Program-made: the position numbers and the translations under genes
Notes under the pieces: generated by a model
The model's input: the letters and a program-made list of their open reading frames with translations, nothing else
The model's database searches: none
What the model was told of the DNA's origin: nothing
Shown here: positions 12,700-22,400 of the stretch, piece by piece
How the letters are laid out: each line of letters opens with the position of its first letter
Position numbering within the stretch: the first letter of the stretch is position 1
Source: Onthophagus taurus
Taxonomy: Eukaryota; Arthropoda; Insecta; Coleoptera; Scarabaeidae
Reading direction: 5' to 3'
Assembly: GCF_036711975.1 (NCBI RefSeq)
Contig: NC_091967.1
Location: 24,056,001 to 24,120,000, forward strand
DNA length: 64,000 bases

Positions 12700-13005
12700 C
12701 TATGAAAACCCTAGTTTTATCATTTCCCTGCGACATATACTCGGCAAATACCAACAAAACAGAGGGGGAGATGAATACATTCTACAACAACCTGCAAACT
12801 GTACTGGAAGGAAAACGGGAATGGGATGAAATAATAATCTTGGAAGACATAAATACGAGAATTAGCGACAAGATTATAACTGACATAAAAACATATCCCA
12901 TAAAGAGAATTTAAGCGAAAGCCAACAGACTAATACAGCTTTGCGCAAAAACTGAATTAAGAATCAACAATACTTAAATTATAACAAAAGAGAGAAACTT
13001 CTTGC
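12700..13005 (+). pseudogene. RTE-like endonuclease (EEP) fragment
   Basis: The plus-strand frame gives IYSANTNKTEGEMNTFYNNL, then an IIILEDINTRIS stretch in place of the usual GDFNA(K/R)IG of the endonuclease/exonuclease/phosphatase domain. After a break it gives KANRLIQLCAKTELRINNT. It matches the middle of RTE endonucleases but points opposite to the RT fragment at 11.6 kb, so the two are separate insertions or an inversion. The Gly and Phe of the GDFN box are altered. Confidence 0.6.
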
Positions 13006-13021
13006 GTGTTTTATTAAATTA

Positions 13022-13066
13022 GTATCAGTACCGGTTTCGAATTAAAAAATTCATCATCAGCTGAAT
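13022..13066 (-). ncRNA. Hammerhead ribozyme motif (PLE-type)
   Basis: On the minus strand: CTGATGA (13054-13060 complement), stem II GAATT/AATTC with a T-rich loop, GAAA (13035-13038), and a self-complementary stem III (ACCGGT). A GTA cleavage triplet follows, then CTGA pairing with the upstream TCAG as stem I. All core nucleotides are canonical. The very short stem III matches hammerheads reported from Penelope-like elements. No PLE ORF is adjacent, so this is probably a solo terminal fragment. Confidence 0.72.
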
Positions 13067-13900
13067 CTAAATTTGAAAGGATCCTGTAGGTTGTAGCCCA
13101 CCTTATGGTGTGCTACACCACTCCAAATGCGATGTAAAAGGTTCTTGTAATCACTGAAGACAATATTCTTATCCCATATTTATTTGGTTTATTTGGAATG
13201 TAGAGCAACATCTTCCGCGAAATGCTAATAACATTTCGCCCAAGGTCACATATTCACCCACACTGTAATATTTTTTTTGTAATTCGCGACGGTAACGAAA
13301 GCTCTAACAGTACTCAAACGAGTGCTGTAATGAGACTCCTTACAGCATCCGATGCTGTAATGAGATTTTAGTAACATTTTATGGAACCAGTTCAAGTTGG
13401 TGACATTGGGTCATTAATTTTTCTAGCTGTCAATGTGACAATTTTTGTCTATGGATGTTTAAACACGTTCTTAGTATCGAATATAAGGTCCACAATGATG
13501 AGGACATTGAACACTGAGCACTTTCTCTTATTTTGGGAGGTGTACATGAAACATTTTTTTCAGGTGAATACATTTTGTGTTTTGACAGTTTCTAATTGTC
13601 AATTCAAATTTCTATTTTCAAGTGTTACGGTGTTACCAACTGCTGCATACCTATTTCCCTACATTGTCAAAATTTATTTTATTTTTGTTAAAAAAAAGGA
13701 TAAAAACGCGAATTACAAAAAATAGCATAAAAAACACGTTTCATAAGACTTAAAGCACTCATTCATTAAAAAACTCGTGGCTTCGCCACTCGTTTTTCAA
13801 CTTGAATTCGTGCATTTCAAGCGTGTCTTACGAAACTTGTTTTTTAATATACTATTACAAACTTGATTAAATTTCTCAATTATGTTCCTACATCTCTACA
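13067..13900. repeat. Candidate MITE and flanks
   Basis: A 17-bp inverted repeat (ATTTTTTGTAATTCGCG and its complement, with one extra T on the left) lies at about 13271-13288 and 13707-13725 and could be the TIR of a ~0.46-kb MITE. The 114-codon ORF inside (13381-13725, +) is hydrophobic and matches nothing known. I do not accept it as a gene. Around 13780 a short hairpin (GGCTTCGCC) resembles the one inside the repeat at 42.9 kb. Confidence 0.35.
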
Positions 13901-14046
13901 GTAGACAAACCAAGGAATGCGATCCCCTGATAGCAAACAAAAATATACCTTCTTATTCAAATTTTGAATAAAATGGATTCTAAGTTCATTGTGAGTTATA
14001 ATAAATGTAACCAAAATGGGCGATGAATGGTTTTATTAATGTTTCG

Positions 14047-14090
14047 GTGCTACAATGTTTCGAGTGAAATCCTCACTCTTCTTCAGGCAC
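14047..14090 (-). ncRNA. Hammerhead ribozyme, PLE-2 left arm
   Basis: On the minus strand: stem I GTGC, core CTGAAGA (canonical CUGANGA), stem II GAGTGA/TCACTC, GAAA, a short stem III (ACA/TGT), cleavage triplet GTA and closing GCAC of stem I. All invariant positions are kept. It is an inverted duplicate of the motif at 15363-15406. Confidence 0.8.
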
Positions 14091-14570
14091 GACTGAAGGT
14101 GATGTATATAAAAAGAAAAGACATAAATTATAAGGATAGATGTAAGTGTGTAAAACTAATTTACCGTCAAAAATTTTTATCGATGTTGAAAATGATTATG
14201 TTGTCGACACAAGTAGTGAAGATAGATTAACATTAAACCATGTTTACGCAACGGTTTAATTATAAAAGTATTCGTTTTCTATTTTGTAAAGAAAACAAGG
14301 TTCACTTCTTATTCGATTCTTAACTTGCTAAAAAATATATAGTTATTAATTTCGAGAAAACGGTTATAAAACAAAATGGCGACTTACTTATCCTGTCAAA
14401 AGCACGACGAACACGCAAGCGAAAGATCTTTTCATCAACCGATAATGAAATGTAAAAAGTTATGTTGCTGTATGAACAACACGTTGTTAACAGCAATTAT
14501 TGTCAAGGGTGTTAAAAATAGATGGTCAGCAAAATCAACTATCGGTTTAGCGAGTTTTCGAAAGAGCGTT

Positions 14571-14990
14571 CTACAACTTATAACAATGGCGTACTGACGT
14601 TAAAATAAATGTAAAGCGCATGCGTGATTGACATATAATATCGCATTTTTGACACTTAATTTGGTACACGCCACTTCTGCCTTCAATCTTTACTTTGTTC
14701 TTGTTGTTAACTAACTGATGTTGTATTTTATTTCTGGAGGTGAAAGCAGGGGTTAGGTCGAATTTAAATAAGTTTCTCTTCATTTTGTATTCTAGTGTAG
14801 GGTGGAAAGGTAGTGAGATGAAGTTTTGCGTGTTATTGATCTGTGGAAAAATTAGGTTGTTGATTCTGGATTTGTGGACCATATTATATATTCCTTGTAA
14901 CTCTTCGATGTTGTATCCATTGTTAATACCAATTTTTATGATTTTCTTTATTTTAGCAGATAGATTGTCTAGGTTAAGGTTAAGGTTAAG
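14571..14990 (-). pseudogene. PLE connector and start of GIY-YIG, left half of PLE-2
   Basis: The minus-strand reading gives LSAKIKKIIKIGINNGYNIE, HPTLEYKMKRNLFKF and GVYQIKCQKCDIICQSRMRF. These are the region between RT and endonuclease of Penelope-like proteins and the GIY-YIG entry, where the usual KIYIGQTGR has decayed. The catalytic Tyr pair and following Arg are not intact. It starts beside a (GTTAAG)n stretch at 14971-14989, where the opposite-strand half begins. Confidence 0.72.
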
Positions 14991-15279
14991 GTGTCAAAAA
15001 TACGATGAGATTTACATAGGACAGACTGGAAGAAATTTATACACACGATTTAAGGAACACACCACAAAAAGCAACTCATCGGTATATAAACATGTTAAAG
15101 CTTGCAAACATGAGATCAAATTTGAAGACGTCAAAATTGTCAAAAACCTAAGAAAGTCTCGTGAAGTGGACCTGTACGAAGAATTATTCATTAATATAAA
15201 CAATAATAATCAAATCAAATTAATGAACGACCTGACTGAATTCAATAACAGAAAAAGATTTTTTATGACATTTGTGTAA
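14990..15279 (+). pseudogene. PLE GIY-YIG endonuclease domain, right half of PLE-2
   Basis: The plus-strand frame contains CQKYDEIYIGQTGRNLYTRF, KEHT, SSVYKHVKACKHEIKFEDV and REVDLYEELFI. These correspond to the YIG box, the GR(x)nR motif, the late His and the catalytic Glu of GIY-YIG endonucleases in Penelope-like elements. The domain runs to a natural stop at 15279. The reverse transcriptase that should precede it is missing because the sequence switches to an inverted copy at about 14990. Confidence 0.82.
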
Positions 15280-15362
15280 GCAATCCAATATGTCGTTACT
15301 ACACCAAATACACAACATTATATAATTTATGTCTTTTCTTTTTATATATATCACCTTCAGTA

Positions 15363-15406
15363 GTGCCTGAAGAAGAGTGAGGATTTCACTCGAAACATTG
15401 TAGCAC
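15363..15406 (+). ncRNA. Hammerhead ribozyme, PLE-2 right arm
   Basis: Stem I GTGC (15363-15366), CTGAAGA (15367-15373), stem II GAGTGA/TCACTC, GAAA (15392-15395), stem III ACA/TGT, GTA cleavage triplet ending at 15402 and stem I GCAC (15403-15406). The core is canonical. It sits in the 3' UTR-derived arm after the GIY-YIG stop. Confidence 0.82.
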
Positions 15407-15690
15407 CGAAACATTAATAAAACCATTCATCGCCCATTTTGGTTACATTTATTATTCTTATTCAAAAGTAATCGAAAGAAATACTTCTTGTATTTAGGAC
15501 TTTCCCTGAACAGAAGAAACTCCGTATAGTTACAACGCAGGGGATGCCCCAGGAACATTTCATACATAATTGAAATCAATTACCTATAACATTTTTATCA
15601 TTTATGATAAAAAAGTTATTTGAAAAAAGCGACACGAACACAGGGGTTGGGTCTAATAGCCCTAAGGGCCCAAAGCCCTTCTCATAACTA

Positions 15691-16240
15691 AATAACAAAC
15701 TATAAAATTAAAAACAAAGGAGAAAAACAAGGATTTAGTAAATATAAGAAGGTACCCAGAAGATAAATTAATTAAAAAAATATTTGAAAAAATACAATAA
15801 AAAGATGATTTTGGTAGCTCTCACAGACCCAGCCCGTCAACTGGAGGGTTAAAGTTCTGGGGTAAGCATTTTCCAAAAGAATTTCATATATCACTGTTTT
15901 TATTTCTTTTCTAAATGGTTTATCAGACAATGCAATCTATGTATGCTCTATGTATTAAATTGTTCATTGTGTTTAGGATTTGAGTCTTAGGGCGGTTACT
16001 GTAGTAATAATGCAAGGTCTATTACTAGAAGAGGTCTTCTTATTCCAGGTTGTGTAAATTTTGTTTGTTTAAATTATTTTACTAAAATAAGAAATACATA
16101 AAGTATTAAAAAAAAACATTTACTTTGGCTTAAAATTCTAACCGTCTTCTTTATATTATACACATGTGTATTCTAATACTATCACGATTTCTAGTTTCCC
16201 CTTTTTCGTTCCGATCAAATGGCGATCGTTATCTTCATCC
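15691..16240. other. A-rich spacer
   Basis: Adenine-rich on the plus strand (T-rich in the sense of repeat X, so possibly its upstream part). It contains no ORF of note. Confidence 0.3.
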
Positions 16241-17600
16241 AAAAAACCGCGCTCTAATGTATTCCTACAATTAGCGCGAGACAGATGCTTGAAGAAGGTC
16301 CTCGGCGTACAAAGGCGCACTGCCTAACCGTCGTCGTCGTGCCGAAGAAGTCCGTTTGAAATGATCGGGACAGGTGAATCGACTCGGGTAAGGAACGCTC
16401 GTGTTCGACTTGCCTTGGAGAGTCTGCGGTTCCCTGGCCGGGGACGTACGTTCGTTCGTTGGATCGCTTATGGGGCGCCGACGTCGGCAGGTGCGGCTGC
16501 ACCTGCTGGAGGAAGAAGACGACGGCCAAGAAGAAGAAGAAGGGGGACTACGCACATGTTACACCTGAGTAGCTGATGGTAGCCGTTACACCCCAACGGA
16601 CAGAAGGTGTCCGCGGCACCGGGGGCCCATACCCGGTACGGCTGACGCTGCCCCAGGACTGATTGCCGCGCACTGATATACGACTGTCGTTCCAGCAGGA
16701 CCGTACGTCAATAGACAATACACGTTAAATACACAAAACGGAAACGTACGAAATAAAGAACTGGATACTATTGCTACTAAAAATATTGAATTATGTTTAT
16801 GGATCATAGTTATTGAGAACAGCGAGTTTTTTCTTTTTTTTCAAATCGTAAGAAAGAATGAAAGAAGTAGTAATTTAAGAAGATTACAGTTTTCTTTTCT
16901 TCTTGAAATGATCGACCGGAGCCTTTACGGTACCGACACTGTGAATACTTGTCCTGTAACAAACAATACAATTTATGTTCGATCGAGTCATAACCATCCC
17001 AGTTAACTCCTCAATTATCGGCGTGCCTTAGCATTTCTCAACGATTTTATATCTATATCGGGGACGGGGCGAGTTGCGAACCGTTAAGTCTGGTCGCCAA
17101 TAAAGATTTTGACGTTTAGTACCAACTCAATAGGGCACGTTACGGGCGGCGGCGGATCGCGTTCGACCTCGACGGGAACGTTTCGAAATCCGCACGACAG
17201 CATCCGCCCGGATTTAATAATTCTATCGACATGTTTAGTGGCCCGGACGGGATAAAAACCGGCAATTTACGGTCCGGATCGTTTCGGAACCGTATCGGCG
17301 CCGCGCCACGCCGCCCCAGGCCGCTAGGCCACTTTTATTACGCTACATAAAAACGCGTTATAACGCCGCGGGGACCGATTTTATTTCGGCTTTAAAACGG
17401 GGAGCCGACGACGGGCTTCCTCCCTGGGCCCGGACCTGACACGTCGCATATACAACCGTATTTATTCGCGTAATTAAAACGAGGGGAGTAAACGTCGGTG
17501 TAACGTACGCTAACTTAGATACCGGACGACGCCGAGAGCCCGTTAACAGCCAAAAGGACGACCGCTGGACATGGAAATTGGATTAAGTCCTTCTGATCAC
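16241..17600. other. CpG-rich, repeat-free unique DNA (island 3)
   Basis: The most CpG-rich stretch of the window, notably 17130-17450. ORFs on both strands at 16254-16576 are compositional shadows (Arg/Ser/Pro-rich) without recognisable domains. Sequence cores such as TTTATTACG, TTTATTTCGGC and GTAATTAAAACG recur at 17330-17480 and resemble homeodomain (Abd-B/Cad-like) sites, though matches this short occur by chance. I suggest a regulatory or conserved non-coding block. Confidence 0.45.
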
Positions 17601-18079
17601 TAACCGAAGACATTGTAAACCAACGGATGAAGCCTTCACATTTATAATAGAGACAAAATGAAGAAAAGAAAACACATACATATTATCATCATCACTATAG
17701 ACTGCGTCATCAAAACTAATATCATTAGTCATGAAAGAATCGTTAACATAAGAAAACTCTAAGGCCCGCTTTTACCACCTTTAGTTAAACTGGTCGTTAG
17801 TCTAACTATCGGATAACGTTTATCTATTAGTTAACTGCGAAACGACTTTTACCATTTCGATCTAACTAATGGATATGCTATGTAGTAGTTAACGTGAAAA
17901 TCTAGGGGAATATTATAATGACTGTTGGTGACACGTGTAAAGGAGGTATTACAGGTTTCTATCTCCTTTGTCCGTCGGTAATGGTCGGTAATTCGTGGGT
18001 AATTCTCATAAACCTGTCAGTTCTGTTAGTGGCAATTAACGATAACGAAAAAATAAAAACCGCAAATCAGGCCGAAAAG

Positions 18080-18245
18080 CGTATTCGGGGAGCAAATTTT
18101 TAACCTGAAGAAATAACACTTTTACTTGACTTGGTGGCGGATCATAAAAATGTCCTCGAAAATAAAAATAGCCACGTTAGTACGTGGAAAATAACGTTTG
18201 GGTTTTGCAAACAACAAGGAAAAGCAAAAGTACAATCAAAATACT
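18080..18245 (+). pseudogene. Harbinger Myb/SANT-like DNA-binding protein, N-terminal part
   Basis: The plus frame reads EEITLLLDLVADHKNVLENK after RANF and an in-frame stop, then SHVSTWKITFGFC. This follows the Myb/SANT-like domain of the accessory protein that PIF/Harbinger elements carry (TPEE..LLLELV..YK..IENKK...W). It is interrupted at 18264 by the LTR retrotransposon. The C-terminal coiled coil resumes at 21690. Confidence 0.68.
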
Positions 18246-18263
18246 AACTAACCTACTATGTAT

Positions 18264-18971
18264 TGTGATGAACGTGTATTTTATATCAAAACACAATTTT
18301 TAAATATACAGGATGTATCTGAATGACTGCAACAAACTTCAAGGGGTGATTCTTTAGTGAATTTTAAGGGTACTTTGATATATGAACCATGTTCATATAT
18401 CATGTTCATATTGTGTTTGCTTTATTATTTTTTTTCTCAAAAATTAGTCGTTTTTGGAAAAATTTTAAAAAGACAAAAAAGTTTTAGGATACTTTCATCT
18501 ACCTAGATAAAATCTTTTTAATATATTTATCATCTGCATAAAAAAATATTAGCAAAAATGTAAAGGGGGTAGTTACGTTTAGTAGTTTAGAAGCGTAGGT
18601 TGAAAGTACAAATAGGGTCAAAACGTGCCCTATTATGAGTTAAACATATTCCCCAAATTTCATTTTCCTAGTTTTCCTAATTTCTTTTCCGTTTATCGTT
18701 TTTGAGAAAAAAAAATTAAACCAAAATTTTCCGCCATTTTTGGAGGGGTGTAGCTCCTTAGGGGAGCCGAAGTCGCCCATGGTTCATATATCAAAGTACC
18801 CTTAAAATTCACTAAAGATTCACCCCTTGAAGTTTGTTGCAGTCATTCAGATACACCTGTACAACAGAATCTTTTGGGAGCAGGTTCAAACAGGTTTTTT
18901 TTGTTTCCATGACTTTTTATTTTTTGATATTAACGCCACCTCTTCATGCTATCATAAGTGATATTATTGCA
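18264..18971 (-). repeat. 3' LTR of the nested retrotransposon
   Basis: It matches the 5' LTR at both ends but is enlarged by the 551-bp MITE at 18309-18859. It also lacks ~60 bp present in the other LTR after GGTTCAAACAG. No clear polypurine tract is visible on the internal side. Confidence 0.78.
18309..18859. mobile_element. 551-bp MITE with ~85-bp TIRs, TA target, inside the 3' LTR
   Basis: The left end CAGGATGTATCTGAATGACT and the right end (its complement with one small difference) continue as inverted repeats for ~85 bp, to GATATATGAACCATG. TA occurs on both sides (18307-18308, 18860-18861). It interrupts LTR sequence that is continuous in the other LTR, so both borders are certain. 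It has no ORF. The TA target suggests a Tc1/mariner-mobilised MITE. Confidence 0.88.
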
Positions 18972-19092
18972 ATTTCGCCATATTTAAAATTGGAAAATTT
19001 ACAAACGTAGATGACGGAAATTTTACAATTCAACGTTCCATTCTTCTTCTGTTGGTACAGTCAGCGTTTTTTTTTTATCATCCACATTTTGG

Positions 19093-19572
19093 TTATACTG
19101 TCGATACCTCATTCCTACTTGAATTACCCGTCTCATTCTTAGTTCTATCTTCGGAATAATCCTTATAAGTCACCTGATTCATATATACATTTTCTCGTTC
19201 TGGGGGATTTCCTCGATTCTGTGATACAAAATTAAATTTACGTGGTGGTCCTCTGTTTTGATAGTCATTATTTTGGAATCTTGATTGAGAATTTCTATAT
19301 CCATAATTATCGTGTCCATTTCCATTTCTATTTCGAGAATAATTGTTATCATATCTATTATTACTACCGTAGGTTTTATCATTATTATCACAGTTCGTAT
19401 AGTTATTGTAATTGTAGTTTCTTTGATTTTGCTCTGGTTTTTTGTCGTAATTGTAGTTATAGTTTAGTTTTGTATGTCCGTAGTTTATATTTTGATAATT
19501 TAAATTCCTTTCTTTTCTTTGGTTTTCCGTAAAATCATCTAATCTTCTTAAAATCTCCATTAATTCATTCAT
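19093..19572 (-). pseudogene. Gag C-terminal Asn/Arg/Tyr-rich tail
   Basis: A 159-codon frame that is low in complexity: NYNYDKK, SRNRNGNGHDNYGYRN, QNRGPPRKFNF. It is rich in Asn, Tyr, Arg and Gly and lacks CCHC knuckles. RGG/RNG-like basic tails replace the zinc knuckle in some Gag proteins and could bind RNA. It ends near the 3' LTR with no pol downstream. Confidence 0.6.
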
Positions 19573-19719
19573 GCTGGAAATATTTTGATAAACAAGTGCT
19601 ACGTTATCTGCATTGACAAAATGTTTGATTCAAATTTCTGCTATTTTCTTTTCTTCCAGACCCTGTATGTATTTGCTACGGTTGTATACATCACACGCAT
19701 AAATTTCCCTGGTTACTTT

Positions 19720-19956
19720 TCAATTTTCGTTATATTTTCCATTTAATAGTTTTAATTTTTGTTGGTGTTGTTGGTTACTATTCCAAAAGTGTTTCACAAA
19801 TTCATTTTTAAAATCATCCAAGTTGTGGCATTTGTTCGCTACCATTTCGTACCATTCTAAAGCTTGCTCTTCTAAAGTTAGTTGAATCAAATTCAAAATT
19901 AATTTAGGATCGTCGATATCGGTGGTTAGTCTTATCAAGTTATTTAAGTATGTCAT
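19720..19956 (-). pseudogene. Gag capsid-like segment
   Basis: The minus frame contains PKLILNLIQLTLEEQALEWY, then FKNEFVKHFWNSNQQ. This is the pattern of the retrotransposon Gag capsid domain (hydrophobic helix, A..WY, then F...F...FW). It is one piece of the same Gag as the coiled coil and the basic tail, separated by frame breaks and PLE-1. Confidence 0.68.
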
Positions 19957-20325
19957 CGTGTATCTTGTCCTTGGTACCCCTAAATTTGGGCCACATTTCC
20001 GGTTTTAAATATGATAATGTCGATGTAGAATCTAAATTTATCATATTACTTCTAGTTTTCTTTATATCTTCGATTATTTTAATTACAGTGTCGTAATTTT
20101 TTTGTCTATAATATTATCTTTATTATTTTAAATTTTATCGGAATACTCATTTATTTGTTGATCTATTGTCGTAATAATTTGAATTGTGTTTTCTTGTCTA
20201 ATTGTTTCAATCTTTTCGTTAATTTGATACGTTATCTTTCCATCTAGTGCTTTAGTTATACCTTCTATTTAATTATGAAATAAAAGTAAGTTTTACGATG
20301 ATGATTGTTTATTTTATTTGTTTCG

Positions 20326-20368
20326 GTGCGACAATTGTTTCGACCAATATGGTCTTCTTCTTAGGCAC
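20326..20368 (-). ncRNA. Degenerate hammerhead motif, PLE-1 left arm
   Basis: The minus strand has stem I GTGC/GCAC, stem II GACCA/TGGTC, GAAAC, a self-complementary stem III and a GTC cleavage triplet. The first core box reads CTAAGAAGA instead of CTGANGA, so activity is doubtful. Confidence 0.6.
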
Positions 20369-20753
20369 GACGTCAAAAGAGATTAGATGTCGAGACGGAG
20401 AATTAAAGTTGATTCAGTAATTGGTTTACAAAAACGGTCGCAAAGGGGTTGTGTACATTTTAAGTGATACATTTTCTCGAATCGGAACGTTGTTTACATT
20501 AAAGTTTGTTAAATGAAATTTGAAGCGCAAAAGTCAGACTTTGCGCTTCACGGAAAAGTACCGTTTCACTTTTAATTATTTTTTCATAGTTTTTTCTCAA
20601 TTTTTGTTCTTTTCATTTAACAGTTCATCTTTTTGTTTTCTTAACTTTTTTGTTTCTTTTTACGATGATCCTTGTTTAAAACTTATAACCTCACTTTTCA
20701 ACGTGTTTTCAACTTTCACTTTTCCGTCTCGACATCTAATCTCTTTTGACGTC

Positions 20754-20796
20754 GTGCCTAAGAAGAAGACCATATTGGTCGAAACAATTGTCGCAC
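20754..20796 (+). ncRNA. Degenerate hammerhead motif, PLE-1 right arm
   Basis: Inverted twin of the left-arm motif: GTGC, CTAAGAAGA, GACCA/TGGTC, GAAAC, ACAA/TTGT, GTC, GCAC. It has the same altered core. Both arms share the change, so it predates or accompanied the duplication of the end. Confidence 0.6.
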
Positions 20797-20901
20797 CGAA
20801 ACAAATAAAATAAACAATCATCATCGTAAAACTTACTTTTATTTCATTATCCACACTACGATGAGACTGGAATCCCAAATCGCTAAATTCTATTTAATTA
20901 T

Positions 20902-21384
20902 TTAATTGTTGTTCCAATTTTTCATAATTATTTCATTTTCTTTTTTAATTATTTCGAAGTTTTCTACTATTAATGTTCTATTTTCTTCATTTAGTTTCTT
21001 ATTTTCGTCTCTCATTCTTTTGTTTTCATCTATTATTTTAGTTGTTATTTCATCATTTATTCTTCTCAAATTTTCTTCATTTATGATTTTGTTCTCTTCA
21101 TTTAATTTTCTTTGATTTTGTTCATTTATGATTTTGTTCTCTTCATTTAATTTTCTTAGATTTCCTTCATTTATTACTCTATTATTTTCATCTCTTATTT
21201 TGTTATCTTCATTTATTTTTCGCATCATTTCCATTATATCATTCATATTTATTTGACTTTTCTCTGCTGTCTTCTTCTTATCGCCACTACTCGTATTAGC
21301 TATACTCGAAGTTTGATTCGTTTTGTCGGTATCATCTTTTCTACCTTTCGATGACGCTCTAGTTTTTATTTGTCTTTCAGCCAT
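20902..21384 (-). pseudogene. Gag N-terminal coiled-coil region
   Basis: A methionine at 21384 opens MAERQIKTRASSKGRKDD just after the primer-binding site. Then comes a charged, Asn/Glu/Lys-rich stretch of imperfect ~11-residue repeats (N-L-R-K-L-N-E-E-N-K-I variants) that should form a long coiled coil. The frame ends at the PLE-1 insertion near 20901. Its place after the PBS marks it as the start of Gag. The repeated heptad-like region is unusual for Gag but seen in some arthropod elements. Confidence 0.68.
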
Positions 21385-21398
21385 TTTCTTGATTTCTC

Positions 21399-21416
21399 GC
21401 CCCACGTTGGGCGCCA
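21399..21416 (-). promoter_or_regulatory. Primer-binding site, tRNA-Lys(1,2) type
   Basis: The minus strand reads TGGCGCCCAACGTGGGGC, 4 nt inside the LTR edge. This is the classical 18-nt complement to the 3' end of tRNA-Lys(1,2). It fixes the element's orientation and priming. Confidence 0.88.
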
Positions 21417-21420
21417 AAAT

Positions 21421-21631
21421 TGTGATGAACGTGTATTTTATATCAAAACACAATTTTTAAATATATAACAGAATTTTTTTGGGAGCAGGTTCAAACAGAA
21501 ATTCGTTAATTCAAAAATCCGACTTAACACTTTTTATGTTTATTTACTACTATTCTTTTTTTGTTTCCATAACTTTTTATTTTTTGATATTAACGCCACC
21601 TCTTCATGCTATCATAAGTGATATTATTACA
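21421..21631 (-). repeat. 5' LTR of the nested retrotransposon
   Basis: 211-bp repeat with TG...CA ends, adjoining the primer-binding site on its left. It is uninterrupted and can be used to measure divergence from the 3' LTR. Confidence 0.8.
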
Positions 21632-21689
21632 GTATTTATAAAAAATTGATCTGCTTTATATGGTGTAGTGTCCAATAAAGCTGTGCTGA

Positions 21690-21835
21690 TACCTATAATG
21701 AGTTATTAAAGAAAAGATTAGAGTTAACAACATTAATGTTAGAAAATGAGAAGGAAAGAGATGGAAGTGATAAATTTGAAAAAAGAAGTGGAGATAAAAA
21801 AGTTAAGAAAAGAAAAAGACAGTTAATCTATTTTT
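21690..21835 (+). pseudogene. Harbinger Myb-like protein, C-terminal coiled coil
   Basis: After the LTR element, the plus strand encodes KKRLELTTLMLENEKERDGS and a Lys-rich end before a stop. It looks like the charged C-terminal helix of the Myb-like accessory protein, whose N-terminal half lies at 18080-18245. Too short to stand alone; the call rests on position. Confidence 0.5.
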
Positions 21836-22209
21836 TAAATATTTGTTGACGATATTTAAATAATAATAATGTACATATTTATTGCAAATAACGCTTTTTT
21901 TTATTATTTTTTATAATAATAAAGTTTATTTTTATAAGTTCCGAAAATAATTGATAACTACTAATCTTCTATTATTGACTCGAAGCTAATGATTCGCTGA
22001 TTCCACAAATGTCAGCTACATCCAATAACATGTTGCCTGTGGCAAAAAATCTTAAAGTAAGCAACAATCTATTTGAAACAGGGATTGCAGAATTTCTAAA
22101 AAAAATTAATTATAATTCTTCTACTGATAAAAACTAGGTGCTATACATATATAATACTTCCTCGTTCGTGGTTTGATATCATTATCAATTTGTGCTAAAA
22201 TGTGGTGAA

Positions 22210-22400
22210 AACACACATTCCTTTGATAATCGAAATCTTTTAATAAATTCATCAGTTTGATGGTCTATTCTGTCTTTTATTACGCGTCCACCCCGAATGG
22301 GAAATAGATAATTAATTTTCTCCAAGATTTCTTGCTCATCAATTTCAAACCTTTCGAAATCCAAGATTTTTTGTTCTATCGCTGTGTAACACTGTTATAA
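22210..22400 (-). pseudogene. HARBI1-like transposase N terminus
   Basis: The minus-strand frame reads KILDFERFEIDEQEILEKIN, YLFPIRGGRVIKDRIDH and DEFIKRFRLSKE. This matches the N terminus of HARBI1-type nucleases (acidic FE.D..EILE, then RVI+.RI, then F..RFRL.K, which leads into a helix-turn-helix). The DDE domain that should follow is absent. It is convergent to the Myb-like ORF, the usual two-gene layout of Harbinger elements. Confidence 0.7.

Larger units (their letters stand above)
13962..15454 (-). mobile_element. PLE-2: Penelope-like element, head-to-head dimer
   Basis: It is flanked by a 12-bp duplication TTCTTATTCAAA (13950-13961 and 15455-15466). The two ends are inverted copies of each other: about 14000-14140 against 15300-15453, sharing GGGCGATGAATGG, the hammerhead region and TATATAAAAAGAAAAGACATA. 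The left end has ~37 bp with no counterpart on the right, as in the other PLEs here. The halves carry parts of the RT-endonuclease connector and GIY-YIG domain on opposite strands, meeting near 14971-14990. The element is a 5'-truncated, inverted dimer and is not functional. Confidence 0.85.
13900..15690 (-). repeat. Dispersed repeat X, minus-oriented copy, split by a PLE
   Basis: The segments 13918-13961 and 15455-15680 are the reverse complement of 25680-25932, with over ~80% similarity by eye. Shared blocks include GCTATCAGGG at one end, AAGTCCT(G/A)AATACAAGAAG, GGGGCATCCCCTGCG, TATCATAAATGATAA and GGGCTTTGGGCC. The copy is cut by PLE-2. Upstream sequences of the two copies differ, although both are T-rich in the sense direction. 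The family is unassigned; it could be an LTR or the end of a long non-coding element. Confidence 0.7.
20277..20887 (+). mobile_element. PLE-1: short Penelope-like foldback inside gag
   Basis: Flanked by a 14-bp duplication TTCTATTTAATTAT (20263-20276, 20888-20901). The ends are near-identical inverted copies for ~120 bp (20277-20400 against 20725-20850), running from TTTATTTC through the hammerhead motif to GTCGAGACGG. The right side has ~37 unpaired bases (20851-20887), the same one-sided extension as PLE-2 and PLE-3. A 30-bp hairpin lies near the centre (20521-20550). No coding sequence remains. It seems to be an extreme truncation holding only two opposed 3' ends. Confidence 0.83.
18264..21631 (-). 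mobile_element. LTR retrotransposon (Ty3/Gypsy-like gag, no pol), nested in Harbinger
   Basis: Two direct repeats beginning TGTGATGAACGTG and ending ATATTATT(G/A)CA flank the element, with a 4-bp duplication GTAT outside (18260-18263, 21632-21635). The coding strand is minus. Next to the right LTR is a primer-binding site matching the tRNA-Lys(1,2) type. The internal part encodes only Gag-like pieces and no protease, reverse transcriptase or integrase, so it is a deleted or non-autonomous copy. It has received a MITE (in the 3' LTR) and PLE-1 (in gag). No env-like ORF is present. Confidence 0.85.

Noticed and set aside
13381-13725. 114-codon hydrophobic ORF that could look like a small membrane protein
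   Set aside because: It lies inside a candidate MITE bounded by an inverted repeat. Hydrophobicity follows from T-rich DNA and no family match is apparent.
14971-14989. GTTAAG repeats as a telomeric (TTAGG) remnant
   Set aside because: The unit is a different hexamer, only about three copies long, and lies at an internal transposon junction.
16254-16576. Arg/Ser-rich ORFs on both strands
   Set aside because: They are mutual shadows in CpG-rich sequence with no conserved motif.
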